Shown piece by piece: positions 8,003 through 17,285 of a stretch of DNA of 64,000 nt (within the stretch, counting starts at the first letter, position 1; every line of letters starts with the position of its first letter). The DNA is from Pseudomonas moorei (lineage in GTDB: Bacteria; Pseudomonadota; Gammaproteobacteria; Pseudomonadales; Pseudomonadaceae). The stretch lies in contig NZ_VZPP01000008.1 in NCBI RefSeq assembly GCF_008801475.1, positions 1-64,000 on the forward strand. Reading direction: 5' to 3'. The notes below the pieces were generated by a model. The model searched no databases. It saw nothing but the letters and a program-made list of their open reading frames with translations, and was not told where the DNA came from. The position numbers and the translations under genes were made by a program.

Positions 8003-9691
8003 ATGGCTACGCAAAAATACGACTACATCATCATCGGCGCAGGCTCGGCAGGTTGTGTGTTGGCCAACCGCCTGAGCGAAGACCCGGCCACCTCGGTGCT
8101 GGTCCTGGAATTCGGTGGCAGCGACAAGAGTGTAGTGATCCAGATGCCCAGTGCGTTCTCGATCCCGATGAACACCAAGAAGTACAACTGGCGCTATGAA
8201 ACCGAGCCGGAAACCTACCTCAACGGCCGTCGCATTCACTGCCCACGGGGCAAGGTGCTGGGGGGCTCGTCGTCGATCAACGGCCTGGTGTACATCCGCG
8301 GTCATGCCTATGACTTCGACGAGTGGGAATCCCTCGGCGCCCAGGGGTGGGGCTATAAAAACTGCCTGCCGTACTTCAAGCGCGCCGAGAGCTACGAGTC
8401 CGGCGGTGACAGCTATCGCGGGCAAACCGGACCGTTGCACACCACCAATGGCAACCACATGAAAAACCCGCTGTACGGGGCCTGGGTCGAAGCCGGCGCA
8501 GAAGCGGGCTACATCAAGACCGATGACTGCAACGGCTACATGCAGGAAGGTTTCGGCGCGATGCACATGACCGTGAAAAACGGCGTGCGCTGTTCCACCG
8601 CCAACGCCTATCTGCGCCCGGCCATGGACCGTTCGAACCTGACGGTGATCACCCACGCGATGACCCGCCAGGTCATCCTCGAAGGCAAGCGCGCCGTGGG
8701 CATCATCTATGACCACGGTGGCCAGACCCACCAGGTCTATTGCAACAAGGAAGTGCTGATTTCGTCCGGGCCCATCGGCTCGCCGCACCTGCTGCAACGT
8801 TCCGGCATCGGCCCGGCCGAGGTCCTGCGCAAGGCCGGGATCAATGTGCGTCATGACCTGCCGGGGGTAGGGGAGAACCTGCAGGATCACGCCGAGGTGT
8901 ACATCCAGTTTGGCTGCAAGGAACCGGTGACGCTCAACAGCAAGATGGACCCGCTGAGCAAACTGATGATCGGTTTGCGCTGGCTGCTGTTCAAGGATGG
9001 CCTGGGGGCCACCAACCACTTCGAGGCCGGCGGTTTCATCCGCTCCGACAAGGGCTTGCGCTGGCCGGACATTCAGTTCCACTTTCTGCCGGCGGCCATG
9101 CGTTACGACGGCAACAAGCCGATCAAGGGCCACGGTTTCATGGTGCTGACCGGGCCGAACAAACCGAAGAGCCGCGGCTACGTGCGCGTGCGCTCCGCCG
9201 ACCCTTACGAGCATCCGGAAATCCGTTTCAACTACCTGGAGCGCGAAGAGGACCGCGAAGGTTTCCGCCGCTGCATCCGCCTGACCCGCGAGATCATCGG
9301 CCAGAAAGCCATGGACCGCTTCCGCGATGGCGAAATCGCCCCCGGCGCGCACCTGACCAGCGATGAAGACCTTGATGCGTTCGTGCGGGACAACCTGGAG
9401 AGCACCTATCACCCTTGCGGTTCGTGCCGCATGGGCGAGGACGAATTGGCCGTGGTGGACTCCGAGTTGCGCGTGCATGGCATCGCCGGGCTGCGGGTGA
9501 TCGATTCCTCGGTGTTCCCGACCGAACCGAACGGCAATCTCAACGCGCCGACCATCATGCTCGCCGAACGGGCATCGGACCTGGTGCGCGGACGCAAGAT
9601 GCTGCCGGCGTCGGATGTGCCGGTGGGGCTGGTCGAAAACTGGGAAAACAGCCAGCGTTCGACCCTGCCGGGGCGTAACGTGCGGGTCTGA
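8003..9691 (+). CDS. GMC-family FAD-dependent alcohol dehydrogenase (choline dehydrogenase-like)
   Basis: A 562-residue glucose-methanol-choline oxidoreductase with the FAD-binding Rossmann motif [18 protein letters not shown] near residue 10, the GMC signature in [19 protein letters not shown] (about 75-93) and the C-terminal active-site region [12 protein letters not shown] followed by [10 protein letters not shown]. It resembles BetA, but the neighbours are not the betIBA genes, so a different alcohol is likely. It would supply the aldehyde for the dehydrogenase at 4782. It is the last gene of the cluster and is followed by a REP pair. Confidence 0.88.
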   Translation: MATQKYDYIIIGAGSAGCVLANRLSEDPATSVLVLEFGGSDKSVVIQMPSAFSIPMNTKKYNWRYETEPETYLNGRRIHCPRGKVLGGSSSINGLVYIRGHAYDFDEWESLGAQGWGYKNCLPYFKRAESYESGGDSYRGQTGPLHTTNGNHMKNPLYGAWVEAGAEAGYIKTDDCNGYMQEGFGAMHMTVKNGVRCSTANAYLRPAMDRSNLTVITHAMTRQVILEGKRAVGIIYDHGGQTHQVYCNKEVLISSGPIGSPHLLQRSGIGPAEVLRKAGINVRHDLPGVGENLQDHAEVYIQFGCKEPVTLNSKMDPLSKLMIGLRWLLFKDGLGATNHFEAGGFIRSDKGLRWPDIQFHFLPAAMRYDGNKPIKGHGFMVLTGPNKPKSRGYVRVRSADPYEHPEIRFNYLEREEDREGFRRCIRLTREIIGQKAMDRFRDGEIAPGAHLTSDEDLDAFVRDNLESTYHPCGSCRMGEDELAVVDSELRVHGIAGLRVIDSSVFPTEPNGNLNAPTIMLAERASDLVRGRKMLPASDVPVGLVENWENSQRSTLPGRNVRV

Positions 9692-9708
9692 AGGCACTGC
9701 AACCCAAG

Positions 9709-9796
9709 GTGGTAGCGGGCTTGCTCGAGAAGGCGGTGCTTCATTCAACATTCATGTCGACTGACACGGCCGCTTCGCGAGCAAGTCCGCTACCAC
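9709..9796. repeat. REP pair (inverted)
   Basis: GTGGTAGCGGGCTTGCTCG at the left and CGAGCAAGTCCGCTACCAC at the right form inverted REP units separated by about 50 nt, closing the GMC gene cluster. Confidence 0.8.
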
Positions 9797-9888
9797 ATAG
9801 GGTCGTGTTGTTTTCAGGAAAATATTACCTCTCGATTGAGCCTCCATTGCTAGTCTGTAGATCCTTGAGACCGCAATGGAGCACCCTC

Positions 9889-10347
9889 ATGGCTATCCAG
9901 GCCCTGCGCGCCGACGCCTCGCACATCGACAAGATCGCCCCGTTATTCGACGCCTATCGCGGCTTCTACGGTCAGCCATCGAACCTGCCGCAATCCCGTG
10001 ACTTCATCGCCGAGCGCATCGCCCGTGACGAATCGGTGATCTTTTATGCCGAGGACACCAGCGGCGAAACCCTGGGTTTCGTGCAGATGTTCCCGACCTT
10101 TTCCTCCATCGACGCGCACCGCACCTGGTTGCTCGGCGACCTGTTCAGCGCGCCCGCCGCTCGCGGCAAAGGCGTTGGCACCCTGTTGATGAACACCGCC
10201 CGCGACTTCGCACGGTTGAGCGGCGCCAAGGGCATGACCCTGGAAACTGCCACCGACAACCACACGGCGCAGCGCTTGTATGAGTCTTTGGGGTATGTGC
10301 GCGACCCGGGCTACTACACCTACTGCCTGGATTTGAAGCAGGGCTGA
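9889..10347 (+). CDS. GNAT-family N-acetyltransferase
   Basis: A 152-residue acetyl-CoA-dependent acyltransferase. The acetyl-CoA pyrophosphate-binding motif is the run SAPAARGKGVGTLLM, followed by the usual LETATDNHTAQRLYESLGY motif near the C-terminus. The open frame extends upstream to 9709, but the ATG at 9889 begins the family domain (MAIQALRADASH) and follows GGAGCACCCTC. The substrate is unknown. It stands alone between a REP pair and a convergent NIPSNAP gene. Confidence 0.88.
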   Translation: MAIQALRADASHIDKIAPLFDAYRGFYGQPSNLPQSRDFIAERIARDESVIFYAEDTSGETLGFVQMFPTFSSIDAHRTWLLGDLFSAPAARGKGVGTLLMNTARDFARLSGAKGMTLETATDNHTAQRLYESLGYVRDPGYYTYCLDLKQG

Positions 10348-10375
10348 GCCCGGCGCTTCAAATCGCGGATGGCCC

Positions 10376-10681
10376 TTAACCGAACACCGGCCGGAAGAAA
10401 CTGCGCTCATAGCTGAGGATGCAGCGGGTTTCTTCGGCATACTTGAACGCGGCGATGCACGCCGGGTCGTTCATCGACTCTTGGCGATAGGTTTCGTAAG
10501 CCGCCAGACTGGGGAAGGTGAACATCGCCAGGGCAATGTTGTTGGCACCCTCGGAGGGCAGGAAGTAGCCGTGATGCTGGCCACCGAACTTCTCCACCAG
10601 GGGAATCCACAGCTTGCCGTAGTGCTCGAATGCGTCGAGCTTGTAGGGGTCGAGCACGTATTTCAGGTAGCAAGTGACCAT
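10376..10681 (-). CDS. NIPSNAP-family protein
   Basis: A 101-residue protein with the dimeric alpha-beta barrel pattern of NIPSNAP proteins (MVTCYLKYVLDPYKLDAFEHY at the start, then GGQHHGYFLPSEG). The ATG at 10681 is preceded by AAGGAGAG, which decides the start over one 39 nt upstream. Family members are small cytoplasmic proteins, often beside catabolic genes, with no settled reaction. It is convergent with the acetyltransferase and not obviously in an operon. Confidence 0.85.
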   Translation of the reverse strand: MVTCYLKYVLDPYKLDAFEHYGKLWIPLVEKFGGQHHGYFLPSEGANNIALAMFTFPSLAAYETYRQESMNDPACIAAFKYAEETRCILSYERSFFRPVFG

Positions 10682-10926
10682 CAGTTTTCTCTCCTTATAA
10701 AAGTGCAGGCCGGGGTACAAGGGGCACTAGTCTGCCAAGGCCTGTATCAGACTGCCATCAGCGATTTGCGCTCAAGAAGCCGGGAGCAAAAGCTCGCCCT
10801 CATAGGCAGGGTGGCGTGCAAGGCGTTTCGCCCATGAACCCGCAACAATCCCTTCGATAAAGGCGCTGGACATGATGAAATGGCCGCCCCTTTCTGCCGT
10901 GCGTCATTACTGATCTGGAGCTGTAC

Positions 10927-11316
10927 ATGAACAAAGCTGCGGTGCTGACCTTCTTCTTGCTGCTTCAGGCAGGTTTGTCGGGTACGCAAGCCTTTGCGGC
11001 CGGTGATGCCGAGGCGGGCGGCAAACTGTTCAAGCGTGTGTGTGGGGGCTGCCATCAGATCGGCGAGTCAGCGCGAGCCTTCTTTGGCCCGCAACTCAAC
11101 GGCATCATCGGGCGCACGGCCGGAAGCACCACCGATTACCAGTACTCCGACGCCATGAAGTCCTCGGGCGTGGTCTGGACCCGGGAAAAGCTCGCCGCGT
11201 ACATCGAAGATCCCAAAGCCGTGGTCTCCGGTACACGGATGATCTTCTGGGGCATCAGCGATCAGGAAAAAATCGACGATCTGCTGGCCTATCTTCAGAC
11301 TTTTCCGGCGCAGTGA
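10927..11316 (+). CDS. Class I cytochrome c (periplasmic)
   Basis: A 129-residue exported c-type cytochrome. A Sec signal peptide ends near residue 24 (GTQAFA before AGDAEAG). The haem attachment motif CGGCH is at about 39-43, and the distal methionine is in SGTRMIFWG. It looks like a cytochrome c2/c550-type electron carrier. A GGAG site stands before the ATG. No oxidase or dehydrogenase partner is adjacent, so its redox partner is unknown. Confidence 0.9.
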   Translation: MNKAAVLTFFLLLQAGLSGTQAFAAGDAEAGGKLFKRVCGGCHQIGESARAFFGPQLNGIIGRTAGSTTDYQYSDAMKSSGVVWTREKLAAYIEDPKAVVSGTRMIFWGISDQEKIDDLLAYLQTFPAQ

Positions 11317-11666
11317 TCGGCCTGCGAAATGGCCCCCATTTGAACACCCCGTTGCATTCAACCTGACCCACGTATGAATCGCGTCAATCATGAACGCTGC
11401 CTTTTCCTTCCAGATTCGCTGGCGCGCATCCAGCAGTCTGAATAGTCCATGTGAACATCCACTTCATTTTTCAGTTTCTTCAAAGAGCGGCATATTTCGT
11501 GGGGTGAGAGCGCTTTGCTCGCCTATACTGAAAGATTGAACAGTATGGGTGAGTGCATGTTTCAAGCTATTGAAAAATATGAAAATTTAAAAGCGGCGGT
11601 AGCAAGGCAGGTTGCTTGTTAATAGTGTTTTTCTGTGGTGGTTTGGTGTCGTGACGAGGATTTGAT
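11317..11666. other. Intergenic region, 350 bp, no supported gene
   Basis: AT-richer than its surroundings. A TATACT box at 11524-11529 could be a -10 element reading rightward toward the hemerythrin gene, but no good -35 accompanies it. A 21- to 25-codon frame near 11545-11622 has no convincing ribosome site. Confidence 0.4.
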
Positions 11667-12125
11667 ATGAACGTCCTGTTGAAAGAACTTCATGCCTATC
11701 ATCATGAAGTGGCCATGAAAATTACTCAGATCAAAGAGTTACTGAGGAAGCTGAGACATGACACCGATGGTGCTGATGACTGCAAGCTGTTGTTCAAGAT
11801 GTTGGAAACCTTGCACGGCGATGCAGAGCGACACCACCATGAAAATGAAGAGCTTATTCGGCTGGCCTTGCTAGCGACTGAGGCACCGATTCATCAACGG
11901 GTCAAGGATATCGAGCGAGACCATCTGGCATTTGGGCGTATTGCTGGACAGCTGAAAATGTTGGAGGGCACAACCCAGGAAACGAGAGTGATTGCTGACA
12001 CTGTCGATGACTTCATCAAAAAATATTACGATCACATGGATGCGGAGGAAAATATTTTCTTTCCGGTGGCAGACAAGTGGCTGTCAGACGACCAGTGGCA
12101 GGAAATAAAGCGTCAATGGCATTAA
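11667..12125 (+). CDS. Hemerythrin-like di-iron protein
   Basis: A 152-residue four-helix hemerythrin HHE-cation-binding protein. Ligand motifs appear in order: LHAYHHEV near residue 10, GDAERHHHENEEL near 52, RDHLAFGR near 90, and YYDHMDAEENIFFP near 117. The H and E ligands needed for an oxo-bridged di-iron site are therefore present. Such proteins bind or sense oxygen or nitric oxide, or store iron. It is preceded by GAGGATTTGAT. It reads as monocistronic, with the cytochrome c gene 350 bp upstream. Confidence 0.9.
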   Translation: MNVLLKELHAYHHEVAMKITQIKELLRKLRHDTDGADDCKLLFKMLETLHGDAERHHHENEELIRLALLATEAPIHQRVKDIERDHLAFGRIAGQLKMLEGTTQETRVIADTVDDFIKKYYDHMDAEENIFFPVADKWLSDDQWQEIKRQWH

Positions 12126-12418
12126 TTGGAACTCATCGTAAACCTTGAAATTCAGCTACTACGTAGCACTCGACCTCATCCGGTCGTTACGTGGGTATCA
12201 AGTCACTCTCCCCGAGCCTCATCGACTCACCGGGGGGCGCGTATATTGACTGTTTTCTCGTTGCAAGTCCCTTCGCTTTGGCGTCTGTGCCGACGACACA
12301 AAAATCCTGGACTATCGACCAACGGCCACATGAGCGACATCGTGTTTGCATGGGGCAAAATCTTCCAGGTTGGTCAAGTCCATGCAATGACGCACGGCCA
12401 TCCCTTTAGCATTTCCAC
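12126..12418. other. Intergenic region, about 290 bp, no supported gene
   Basis: Short open frames on both strands lack ribosome sites and resemble no family I recognise. A 30-codon stretch near 12148-12246 has coding-like composition and ends in a stop, so it may be a gene relic. Confidence 0.35.
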
Positions 12419-13303
12419 TCACTGACGCAATTGCGCACAGTGATCCTGTTCCGCTTGTCCCGCCGTATACCACACGTAATCAGCGCTCTCGGCGCTCACG
12501 GTCTTGCCGGCTTCGGCTAGGATCAACACCAGGCTGTCCTGGCTGGCGCCGAGATCCTTCAAATGCAAAGGCACGCCCAGGTCCTTGCGCACATGGAACG
12601 CCCCGGCCAGTAACAGGGCAGGGGTTGGCGCCGCCAGCAGGCGCTCGGCCATGCGCCGGTCGCGCTGCTGCTGGACCGCGAGCATGGCCGGCAGCAGCGT
12701 TTCAGGCAGCAACCCGCAGTGGGACGCGCGCAGGTCGTCCAGCAAGGTGGCTTGAACCTGCGGCGTGTTGGACGCTGCACCACTCAGGGTCGGGGGCTGT
12801 TGGTAGATCTGCAGGATCTGCGAGCGGTCGAGGTTGGCTGACAACAGCGGGTACGGTTGACGCAACGCATAGTTGACCACGGCCCCGTAAACGCCCCAAT
12901 CCCAATTGGCTTGCCAGGCCAGCGCCTGATAGGGATCGGTCGGTGGTTGACCGGCACGGCTGGCGGCCTGCGCGGCATCGACCCTGGCCTGTTGGTCGGG
13001 GTTGAGCATTTCCATCAGCAGGCTGCCCTGGGGACGTTGTGCCGCCAGTTCGCGCAGCAGCCAGAGTTGCAGGGCGTGGTGGTCGGGGTTGTCGTGTTGT
13101 TCGCCGACCAGCACCCGCGGCGCGTTGGCCAGGCGATCGACCAGTTGCTGCGGCGTGAGGCTGCGACCGCTGGCGAGTTCGCGGATGACCCCGAAGTCGG
13201 CGTGATCCCGCCCTTGCGGGGCCATCGGTGGCGGCGTCGGTGCCACGAGACGGGATTGGCAGGCCACCAGCAGGCTGAACAGGCAGAGCAACAGAATGCG
13301 CAT
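12419..13303 (-). CDS. phuW: ChaN/PhuW-family haem-binding lipoprotein
   Basis: A 294-residue lipoprotein. The ATG at 13303 gives a lipobox signal peptide (LLVAC at about residue 15), whereas the longer frame would hide it. The body matches the ChaN/Tiki-like iron-regulated family: VLVGEQHDNPDHH, LLMEML, and LLLAGAFHVRKDLGVP. Family members bind haem at the envelope. It is the last gene of the phuU-phuV-phuW haem uptake cluster, 52 nt after phuV on the same strand. Confidence 0.87.
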   Translation of the reverse strand: MRILLLCLFSLLVACQSRLVAPTPPPMAPQGRDHADFGVIRELASGRSLTPQQLVDRLANAPRVLVGEQHDNPDHHALQLWLLRELAAQRPQGSLLMEMLNPDQQARVDAAQAASRAGQPPTDPYQALAWQANWDWGVYGAVVNYALRQPYPLLSANLDRSQILQIYQQPPTLSGAASNTPQVQATLLDDLRASHCGLLPETLLPAMLAVQQQRDRRMAERLLAAPTPALLLAGAFHVRKDLGVPLHLKDLGASQDSLVLILAEAGKTVSAESADYVWYTAGQAEQDHCAQLRQ

Positions 13304-13355
13304 GGGATGTCCTTGTGAGTCGATGGTTGCCTCGCGCACAACGGACACAGGCAGG

Positions 13356-14123
13356 TCAGCGCGCGATAATCAATGGATGGCCACGTTCCGGGTGCCGCTG
13401 AATCAGCACTTGCAGGCCATACACCGCTTCCAGGGTTTCGGCCGTCAGGACTGCGTCCGGAGTACCGTAGGCGCGGGGGCGACCGTCTTGCAACAGCAGC
13501 AGGTGATCGCAATAACGTGCCGCCAGGTTGAGGTCGTGCAGGATCACCAGGACGGCCACACCGCGCCCGGCGAAATCGCGCACGGTTTGCAGGATGGTGT
13601 GCTGGTGCAGCGGGTCGAGCATCGAGGTCGGTTCGTCGAGCAACAGAATCTGTCCCTCGGCACCGGGCCACAATTGCGCCAGCACGCGGGCCAGGTGCAC
13701 ACGCTGGCGCTCACCCCCGGACAGGGCCAGATAACTGCGTTCGGCCAGGTGCAAGGCGTCGGCGGCACGGAGCGCCTCGGCGACGATTTCGCCATCGCGC
13801 ACGCGACCACTGGCGTGGGGCAAGCGACCCATGCCCACCACTTGATTGACCGTAAAAGCAAAGTTCAGGCTCGAACTCTGCGGCAGTACCGCCAGGCGTC
13901 TGGCCCGCTCCTGACCTGGCCAGCCGGCCAGCGGTTGTCCGTCGAGGCTGACTGTACCTTCGCTGGCGGGCAGCTCATCGCACAAGGCCGCGAGCAGGGT
14001 ACTCTTGCCGGCGCCGTTGGGCCCCAGGACGCCGAGGACGTGCCCCGCCTGCAACTGGATATCGATGCCCGCCAGCACGGTGCGACGGCCGCGCTGTACC
14101 GCCAGGTTGTTTGCCCGCAGCAT
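13356..14123 (-). CDS. phuV: Haem ABC transporter ATP-binding protein
   Basis: A 255-residue ABC ATPase with Walker A GPNGAGKS, signature LSGGERQR, Walker [13 protein letters not shown] and the switch histidine in [14 protein letters not shown]. It matches HmuV/PhuV. The ATG at 14123 overlaps the phuU stop as TGATG, indicating translational coupling; the longer frame upstream is a shadow of phuU. It energises import of haem through PhuU across the inner membrane. Confidence 0.93.
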   Translation of the reverse strand: MLRANNLAVQRGRRTVLAGIDIQLQAGHVLGVLGPNGAGKSTLLAALCDELPASEGTVSLDGQPLAGWPGQERARRLAVLPQSSSLNFAFTVNQVVGMGRLPHASGRVRDGEIVAEALRAADALHLAERSYLALSGGERQRVHLARVLAQLWPGAEGQILLLDEPTSMLDPLHQHTILQTVRDFAGRGVAVLVILHDLNLAARYCDHLLLLQDGRPRAYGTPDAVLTAETLEAVYGLQVLIQRHPERGHPLIIAR

Positions 14124-15160
14124 CAGGAGCGCCCCCGTACCAGCAAGTAAAGGAAGAAGGGAGCACCGATGAGGGCGGTGACGATGCCAATCGGCAACTC
14201 GGCCGGCGCCAGCAGCAGGCGCGCGACCAGATCGGCCAGCAACAACAGGCTGGCCCCGGCGAGCAAGGACGCCGGCAACAAGACGCGGTGATCGGGGCCG
14301 ACCAGCAGGCGCATCAGGTGGGGCACCACCAGGCCGATAAAACCGATCAGGCCCGCGGCCGCCACCGCCGCACCGACGCCCAGCGCGGTGCACAGCACCA
14401 GCTCCAGTTTGATCCGCTCGACGTTGAAACCCAGGTGACGGGCTTCCGATTCGCCCAACAGCAGCGCATTGAGTGCCGCCGCGCGACGCGGCAACCACAA
14501 CGCCACGCCGATCGCGACGATCAGCAACGGCCACAAGCGCGGGTAGCTGGCGCCATTGAGGCTGCCCAGGTTCCAGAACGTCAGGGTGCGCAGCGTGGCG
14601 TCATCGGCCAGATAGGTGAACAGCCCGACCCCGGCACCGGCCATGGCCGTCATGGCCACACCCGCCAGCAACATGGTCGCGACGTCGGTCTGGCCATTGC
14701 GACGCCCGAAGCGATAAACGATCGCTGTGACGATCAGGCCGCCGGCGAAGGCGCAGACCGACAGCAGGTACGGCTCGATGATCGGCGGCAGACCACCGAG
14801 CAGGCTGCCGCCGACGATGGCGAGGGCCGCACCCAGCGCCGCACCACCGGACACGCCGACCAGCCCCGGGTCGGCCAGCGGGTTGCGGAACAACCCCTGC
14901 ATGGCCACACCCGACAGCGCCAGCACCGAACCGACCGTGATGCCGAGCAAGCTGCGTGGCAGGCGGATCTGGCCGAGGATCAGCTCCGCTTGTTGGGTGT
15001 CGCCTCCGTTCAGTGGCAATCCGAGTAGCCGAAACCCGGCCAGCAAGGTATCACCCAGCGGCAAGCTGACCGGCCCGAGGGCCAGGGACATCCAGAACAC
15101 CAACAGCAGCAACAGGCCGAGGCCTGTCAGCAACGGGCGCGGCCGGATAACCGCCGTCAT
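14123..15160 (-). CDS. phuU: Haem ABC transporter permease (FecCD family)
   Basis: A 345-residue inner-membrane permease of the FecCD/BtuC type with about 10 transmembrane segments. The family motif [14 protein letters not shown] [38 protein letters not shown] and a C-terminal [17 protein letters not shown] are all present. The ATG at 15160 overlaps the stop of the upstream 22-codon phuT scar as ATGA. A GTG 30 nt upstream is a weaker alternative. It partners PhuV, but the periplasmic binding protein it would need is missing here. Confidence 0.92.
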   Translation of the reverse strand: MTAVIRPRPLLTGLGLLLLLVFWMSLALGPVSLPLGDTLLAGFRLLGLPLNGGDTQQAELILGQIRLPRSLLGITVGSVLALSGVAMQGLFRNPLADPGLVGVSGGAALGAALAIVGGSLLGGLPPIIEPYLLSVCAFAGGLIVTAIVYRFGRRNGQTDVATMLLAGVAMTAMAGAGVGLFTYLADDATLRTLTFWNLGSLNGASYPRLWPLLIVAIGVALWLPRRAAALNALLLGESEARHLGFNVERIKLELVLCTALGVGAAVAAAGLIGFIGLVVPHLMRLLVGPDHRVLLPASLLAGASLLLLADLVARLLLAPAELPIGIVTALIGAPFFLYLLVRGRS

Positions 15161-15225
15161 CGCTGGCCCCCGGCAGTCTGGGCCAGGCACGCATTGGCGC
15201 AGAGCAGAAGGGGTTTGATAGGCAT
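15157..15225 (-). pseudogene. phuT: Scar of phuT: signal-peptide start joined to a stop that overlaps phuU
   Basis: The position normally held by phuT, the periplasmic haem-binding gene, contains a 22-codon frame. It begins with a good ribosome site (AAGGAAG), reads MPIKPLLLCANACLAQTA, which looks like the start of a signal peptide, and ends after only four more residues in a TGA that overlaps the phuU ATG. The simplest reading is an in-frame internal deletion that removed the mature protein and kept both ends. Upstream there is also no haem receptor (phuR) or phuS. That the C-terminal residues derive from phuT is unproven. Confidence 0.6.
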
Positions 15226-15395
15226 CAGGGACTTCCTTGGTCGATCAGAGACATTGACGGTGGGTGCTAAGGCATCGAAGCCTTGGTAGCCGGAGATGAT
15301 GCCACCGACGCCCGGTTTGCGCACACGCCAAGGCTCCGCGTCCTGGTCCCGGCTGCAAGCTCAGCGGCGCCACAGTTTGCTGATTGCAGAGAAGA

Positions 15396-15824
15396 TCAGG
15401 CTTTGCTGGCGGCCAGATAAGCGCCCAAGCGTCGTCCCATTTCCTCGCCCAGTGCCTGCAAGCCACTCAACGGACGGACCATCACCTCGAAATCGACGAT
15501 TTTTCCTTCTTCGTTGAAACGGATCATGTCGATGCCTTTGAGTTGTTTTTCGCCAACCATGGCGCTGAACTCCAGCACCACATTCAAGCCGTCGTCCGTG
15601 GCCAATTCGCGGTGGTAGGCAAAGTCCCGGAAGACGTTGAACACTGTGTTGAGAATCATCGAGACCACCGGCGCGCCGGGATACGGCGTGTGCGCCATGG
15701 GCGAGCGGAACACCGCGTTGGGGTCGAGCAAACCGGGCAGGGCATTGAGGTCGCCGCTGCGGATCATCTCGTGCCACTGGTTCAAGGACGCTGCGGCATT
15801 GGGATGCAGTTTCAGTCCGGACAT
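15396..15824 (-). CDS. Nuclear transport factor 2 / SnoaL-like protein
   Basis: A 142-residue small alpha+beta barrel protein of the NTF2-like superfamily. The start of the helix-strand pattern (LNQWHEMIRSGDLNALPGLLDPNAVFRSPM) and the cone-shaped fold residues are recognisable. The ATG at 15824 follows CAGGAGTTGAAA, which settles the start over a long upstream frame. Such proteins serve as polyketide cyclases, isomerases or ligand binders, and no reaction can be assigned. It may be co-transcribed with the SGNH hydrolase 26 nt upstream. Confidence 0.8.
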   Translation of the reverse strand: MSGLKLHPNAAASLNQWHEMIRSGDLNALPGLLDPNAVFRSPMAHTPYPGAPVVSMILNTVFNVFRDFAYHRELATDDGLNVVLEFSAMVGEKQLKGIDMIRFNEEGKIVDFEVMVRPLSGLQALGEEMGRRLGAYLAASKA

Positions 15825-15850
15825 TTTCAACTCCTGTTTATTGTTGTGGT

Positions 15851-16582
15851 TCAAACCTTGTCTGATGCGCTGGCTCGACAGCGCCGGGCAATGGCCCGGG
15901 CGGCATCGTCGGCCCACACACTGTAGATCGCCGGGCCTGGATGAAAACCGTCCCGCGCCATCGAACCGGCCACGGGCGCCAGCCGGGTCGTCAGCATCGT
16001 ACAGTGATCGTTGCCCGCGGCCAGCCCGGCGAGCCGAGTGTTGAAGCGCGCCGCCCGGTTGCCCAGGTACCAGCGTAGCGGTTGCGGCAAGGCGGGAAAC
16101 AGGTGCATGGGCGGGAGCGGGGACAGGATGATCTGCTTCACCGCGAATTGGTCGCGCAGCACGTCCATCAATCGCTGTTGCAGGGCGATCCACTGCTCGG
16201 CCGACAATTGACTCGTGACATCGTTGACACCAATGGACAGCAGCGCCACGTCGAAGCGTTCCGGCGCACGCTGTGCGAGCAGATCCAGCAGCGCCTGGGA
16301 GTCCAGCCCGGAGCGCGCCCAGAGCTTCCAGAACACCTGATGATCCGTGGCCAGGCGGCTGACCAACTGGCCGCTCAACGCTTCGGCCTGGGTCGATGCA
16401 CCCACTCCGGCTGCGGCGCTGTCACCGAGTATCAGCACACGCAGCTCCTCGCCGACGCCAGACACACCTTCGCGTTCGCCCTCGGCTTCCGGCAATTTCG
16501 GCGTGACCCGCCGGGTGTACATACCCTGCATGAGCAACACGGGACCGAGCACGATTTTGGCCAGCGTTTCAGTCTTGCTCAT
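15851..16582 (-). CDS. SGNH/GDSL-family hydrolase (esterase or lipase)
   Basis: A 243-residue SGNH hydrolase. Block I is VLILGDSAAAG with the nucleophile serine near residue 54, block III is LSIGVNDVT, and block V is DGFHPG with the catalytic Asp and His. An N-terminal hydrophobic stretch (VLGPVLLMQGMY) may anchor it to the membrane. It precedes the NTF2-like gene. Substrates of this family are esters of lipids or carbohydrates; none can be chosen here. Confidence 0.87.
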   Translation of the reverse strand: MSKTETLAKIVLGPVLLMQGMYTRRVTPKLPEAEGEREGVSGVGEELRVLILGDSAAAGVGASTQAEALSGQLVSRLATDHQVFWKLWARSGLDSQALLDLLAQRAPERFDVALLSIGVNDVTSQLSAEQWIALQQRLMDVLRDQFAVKQIILSPLPPMHLFPALPQPLRWYLGNRAARFNTRLAGLAAGNDHCTMLTTRLAPVAGSMARDGFHPGPAIYSVWADDAARAIARRCRASASDKV

Positions 16583-16633
16583 GGAGAGGATCCTGTGAGG
16601 GGAGCCATAGATTCGCTTAAATATCGCCCACGA

Positions 16634-16662
16634 AAAAGCCCGGCTGATCAGGCCGGGCTTTT
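16634..16662. terminator. Bidirectional terminator downstream of repeat-protein copy 1
   Basis: AAAAGCCCGGC, a 7-nt loop TGATCAG, then GCCGGGCTTTT. The same hairpin follows all three repeat-protein genes (also at 18318 and 24534), so it belongs to the duplicated unit. Confidence 0.9.
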
Positions 16663-16689
16663 GCGGGGTGCTACGGTAGAGCGAGCGGC

Positions 16690-17091
16690 TTAGGCAGCGC
16701 GATTCTCGATCAGGCGATCGGAACCACCTTCGGCGACAGTGTTGCCTTGCAGATGGTCGGAGCCATCGGCGGCTACGGTGTTGCCTTGCAGATGATCGGA
16801 GCCATCGGCAGCGACGGTGTTTCCTTTCAGGTGGTCGGAACCATCGGCGGCGACAGTGTTGCCTTGCAGGTGGTCGGAGCCATCGGCGGCGACGGTGTTG
16901 CCTTGCAAATGGTCAGAACCATCGGCAGCGACGCGGTTTTCGATCAGGCGGTCAGAACCCCCTTCAGCCACACGGCTTTCAATCAGACGATCCGAGCCGC
17001 CTTCAGCGACGACAGGTTGAGCAGAGGTAGCGGCAAAAGCGTTCACTGCAAAGATCGAAAAAGCGATGCTGAGGAGGGTTTGGCGTTTCAT
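16690..17091 (-). CDS. Secreted 13-residue tandem-repeat protein, copy 1 (8 repeats)
   Basis: A 133-residue exported protein. A signal peptide (MKRQTLLSIAFSIFAVNAFA) is followed by eight tandem 13-residue units filling residues 28-131, then AA. Two unit types occur: VAEGGSDRLIENR at both ends and VAADGSDHLQGNT in the middle. No enzyme motif is seen. Short Pseudomonas proteins of this kind sometimes carry the label 'phage infection protein', for which I see no evidence here. A GGAG ribosome site precedes the ATG. Promoter, signal peptide, repeats and terminator are all shared with the copies at 18376 and 24585. Confidence 0.85.
   Translation of the reverse strand: MKRQTLLSIAFSIFAVNAFAATSAQPVVAEGGSDRLIESRVAEGGSDRLIENRVAADGSDHLQGNTVAADGSDHLQGNTVAADGSDHLKGNTVAADGSDHLQGNTVAADGSDHLQGNTVAEGGSDRLIENRAA
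16699..17010 (-). repeat. Eight tandem 39-bp coding repeats
   Basis: Each 39-bp unit encodes one 13-residue repeat. The five central units are nearly identical, differing mostly at third positions and one Q/K change, which implies recent expansion or gene conversion. Confidence 0.9.
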
Positions 17092-17285
17092 GATCGTGTG
17101 CTCCGGGGGTGTTGTTTGTCTGGTATGGAGCTCATGTTACGCCGCGGATTTTTTAAGAGAACTTCATTGAGTCAATGGTGACTATCGACGCAGTCAATGA
17201 CTGTACCGCTGGCTTTATGTAGGAGCCGGCTTGCCGGCGAAGGCCCTCTCAAGGACGCCATCGACAACCGCGAATACCGCTGGCC

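Noticed and set aside
8003..9691. GMC enzyme as choline dehydrogenase BetA
   Set aside because: The betB, betI and choT neighbours are absent; the linked ureohydrolase and NCS1 genes point to another alcohol.
6851..9751. 966-codon open frame on the minus strand
   Set aside because: It lies entirely opposite the NCS1 permease and GMC dehydrogenase genes; its His/Gln/Val-rich sequence resembles no protein and is an effect of high GC in the sense genes.
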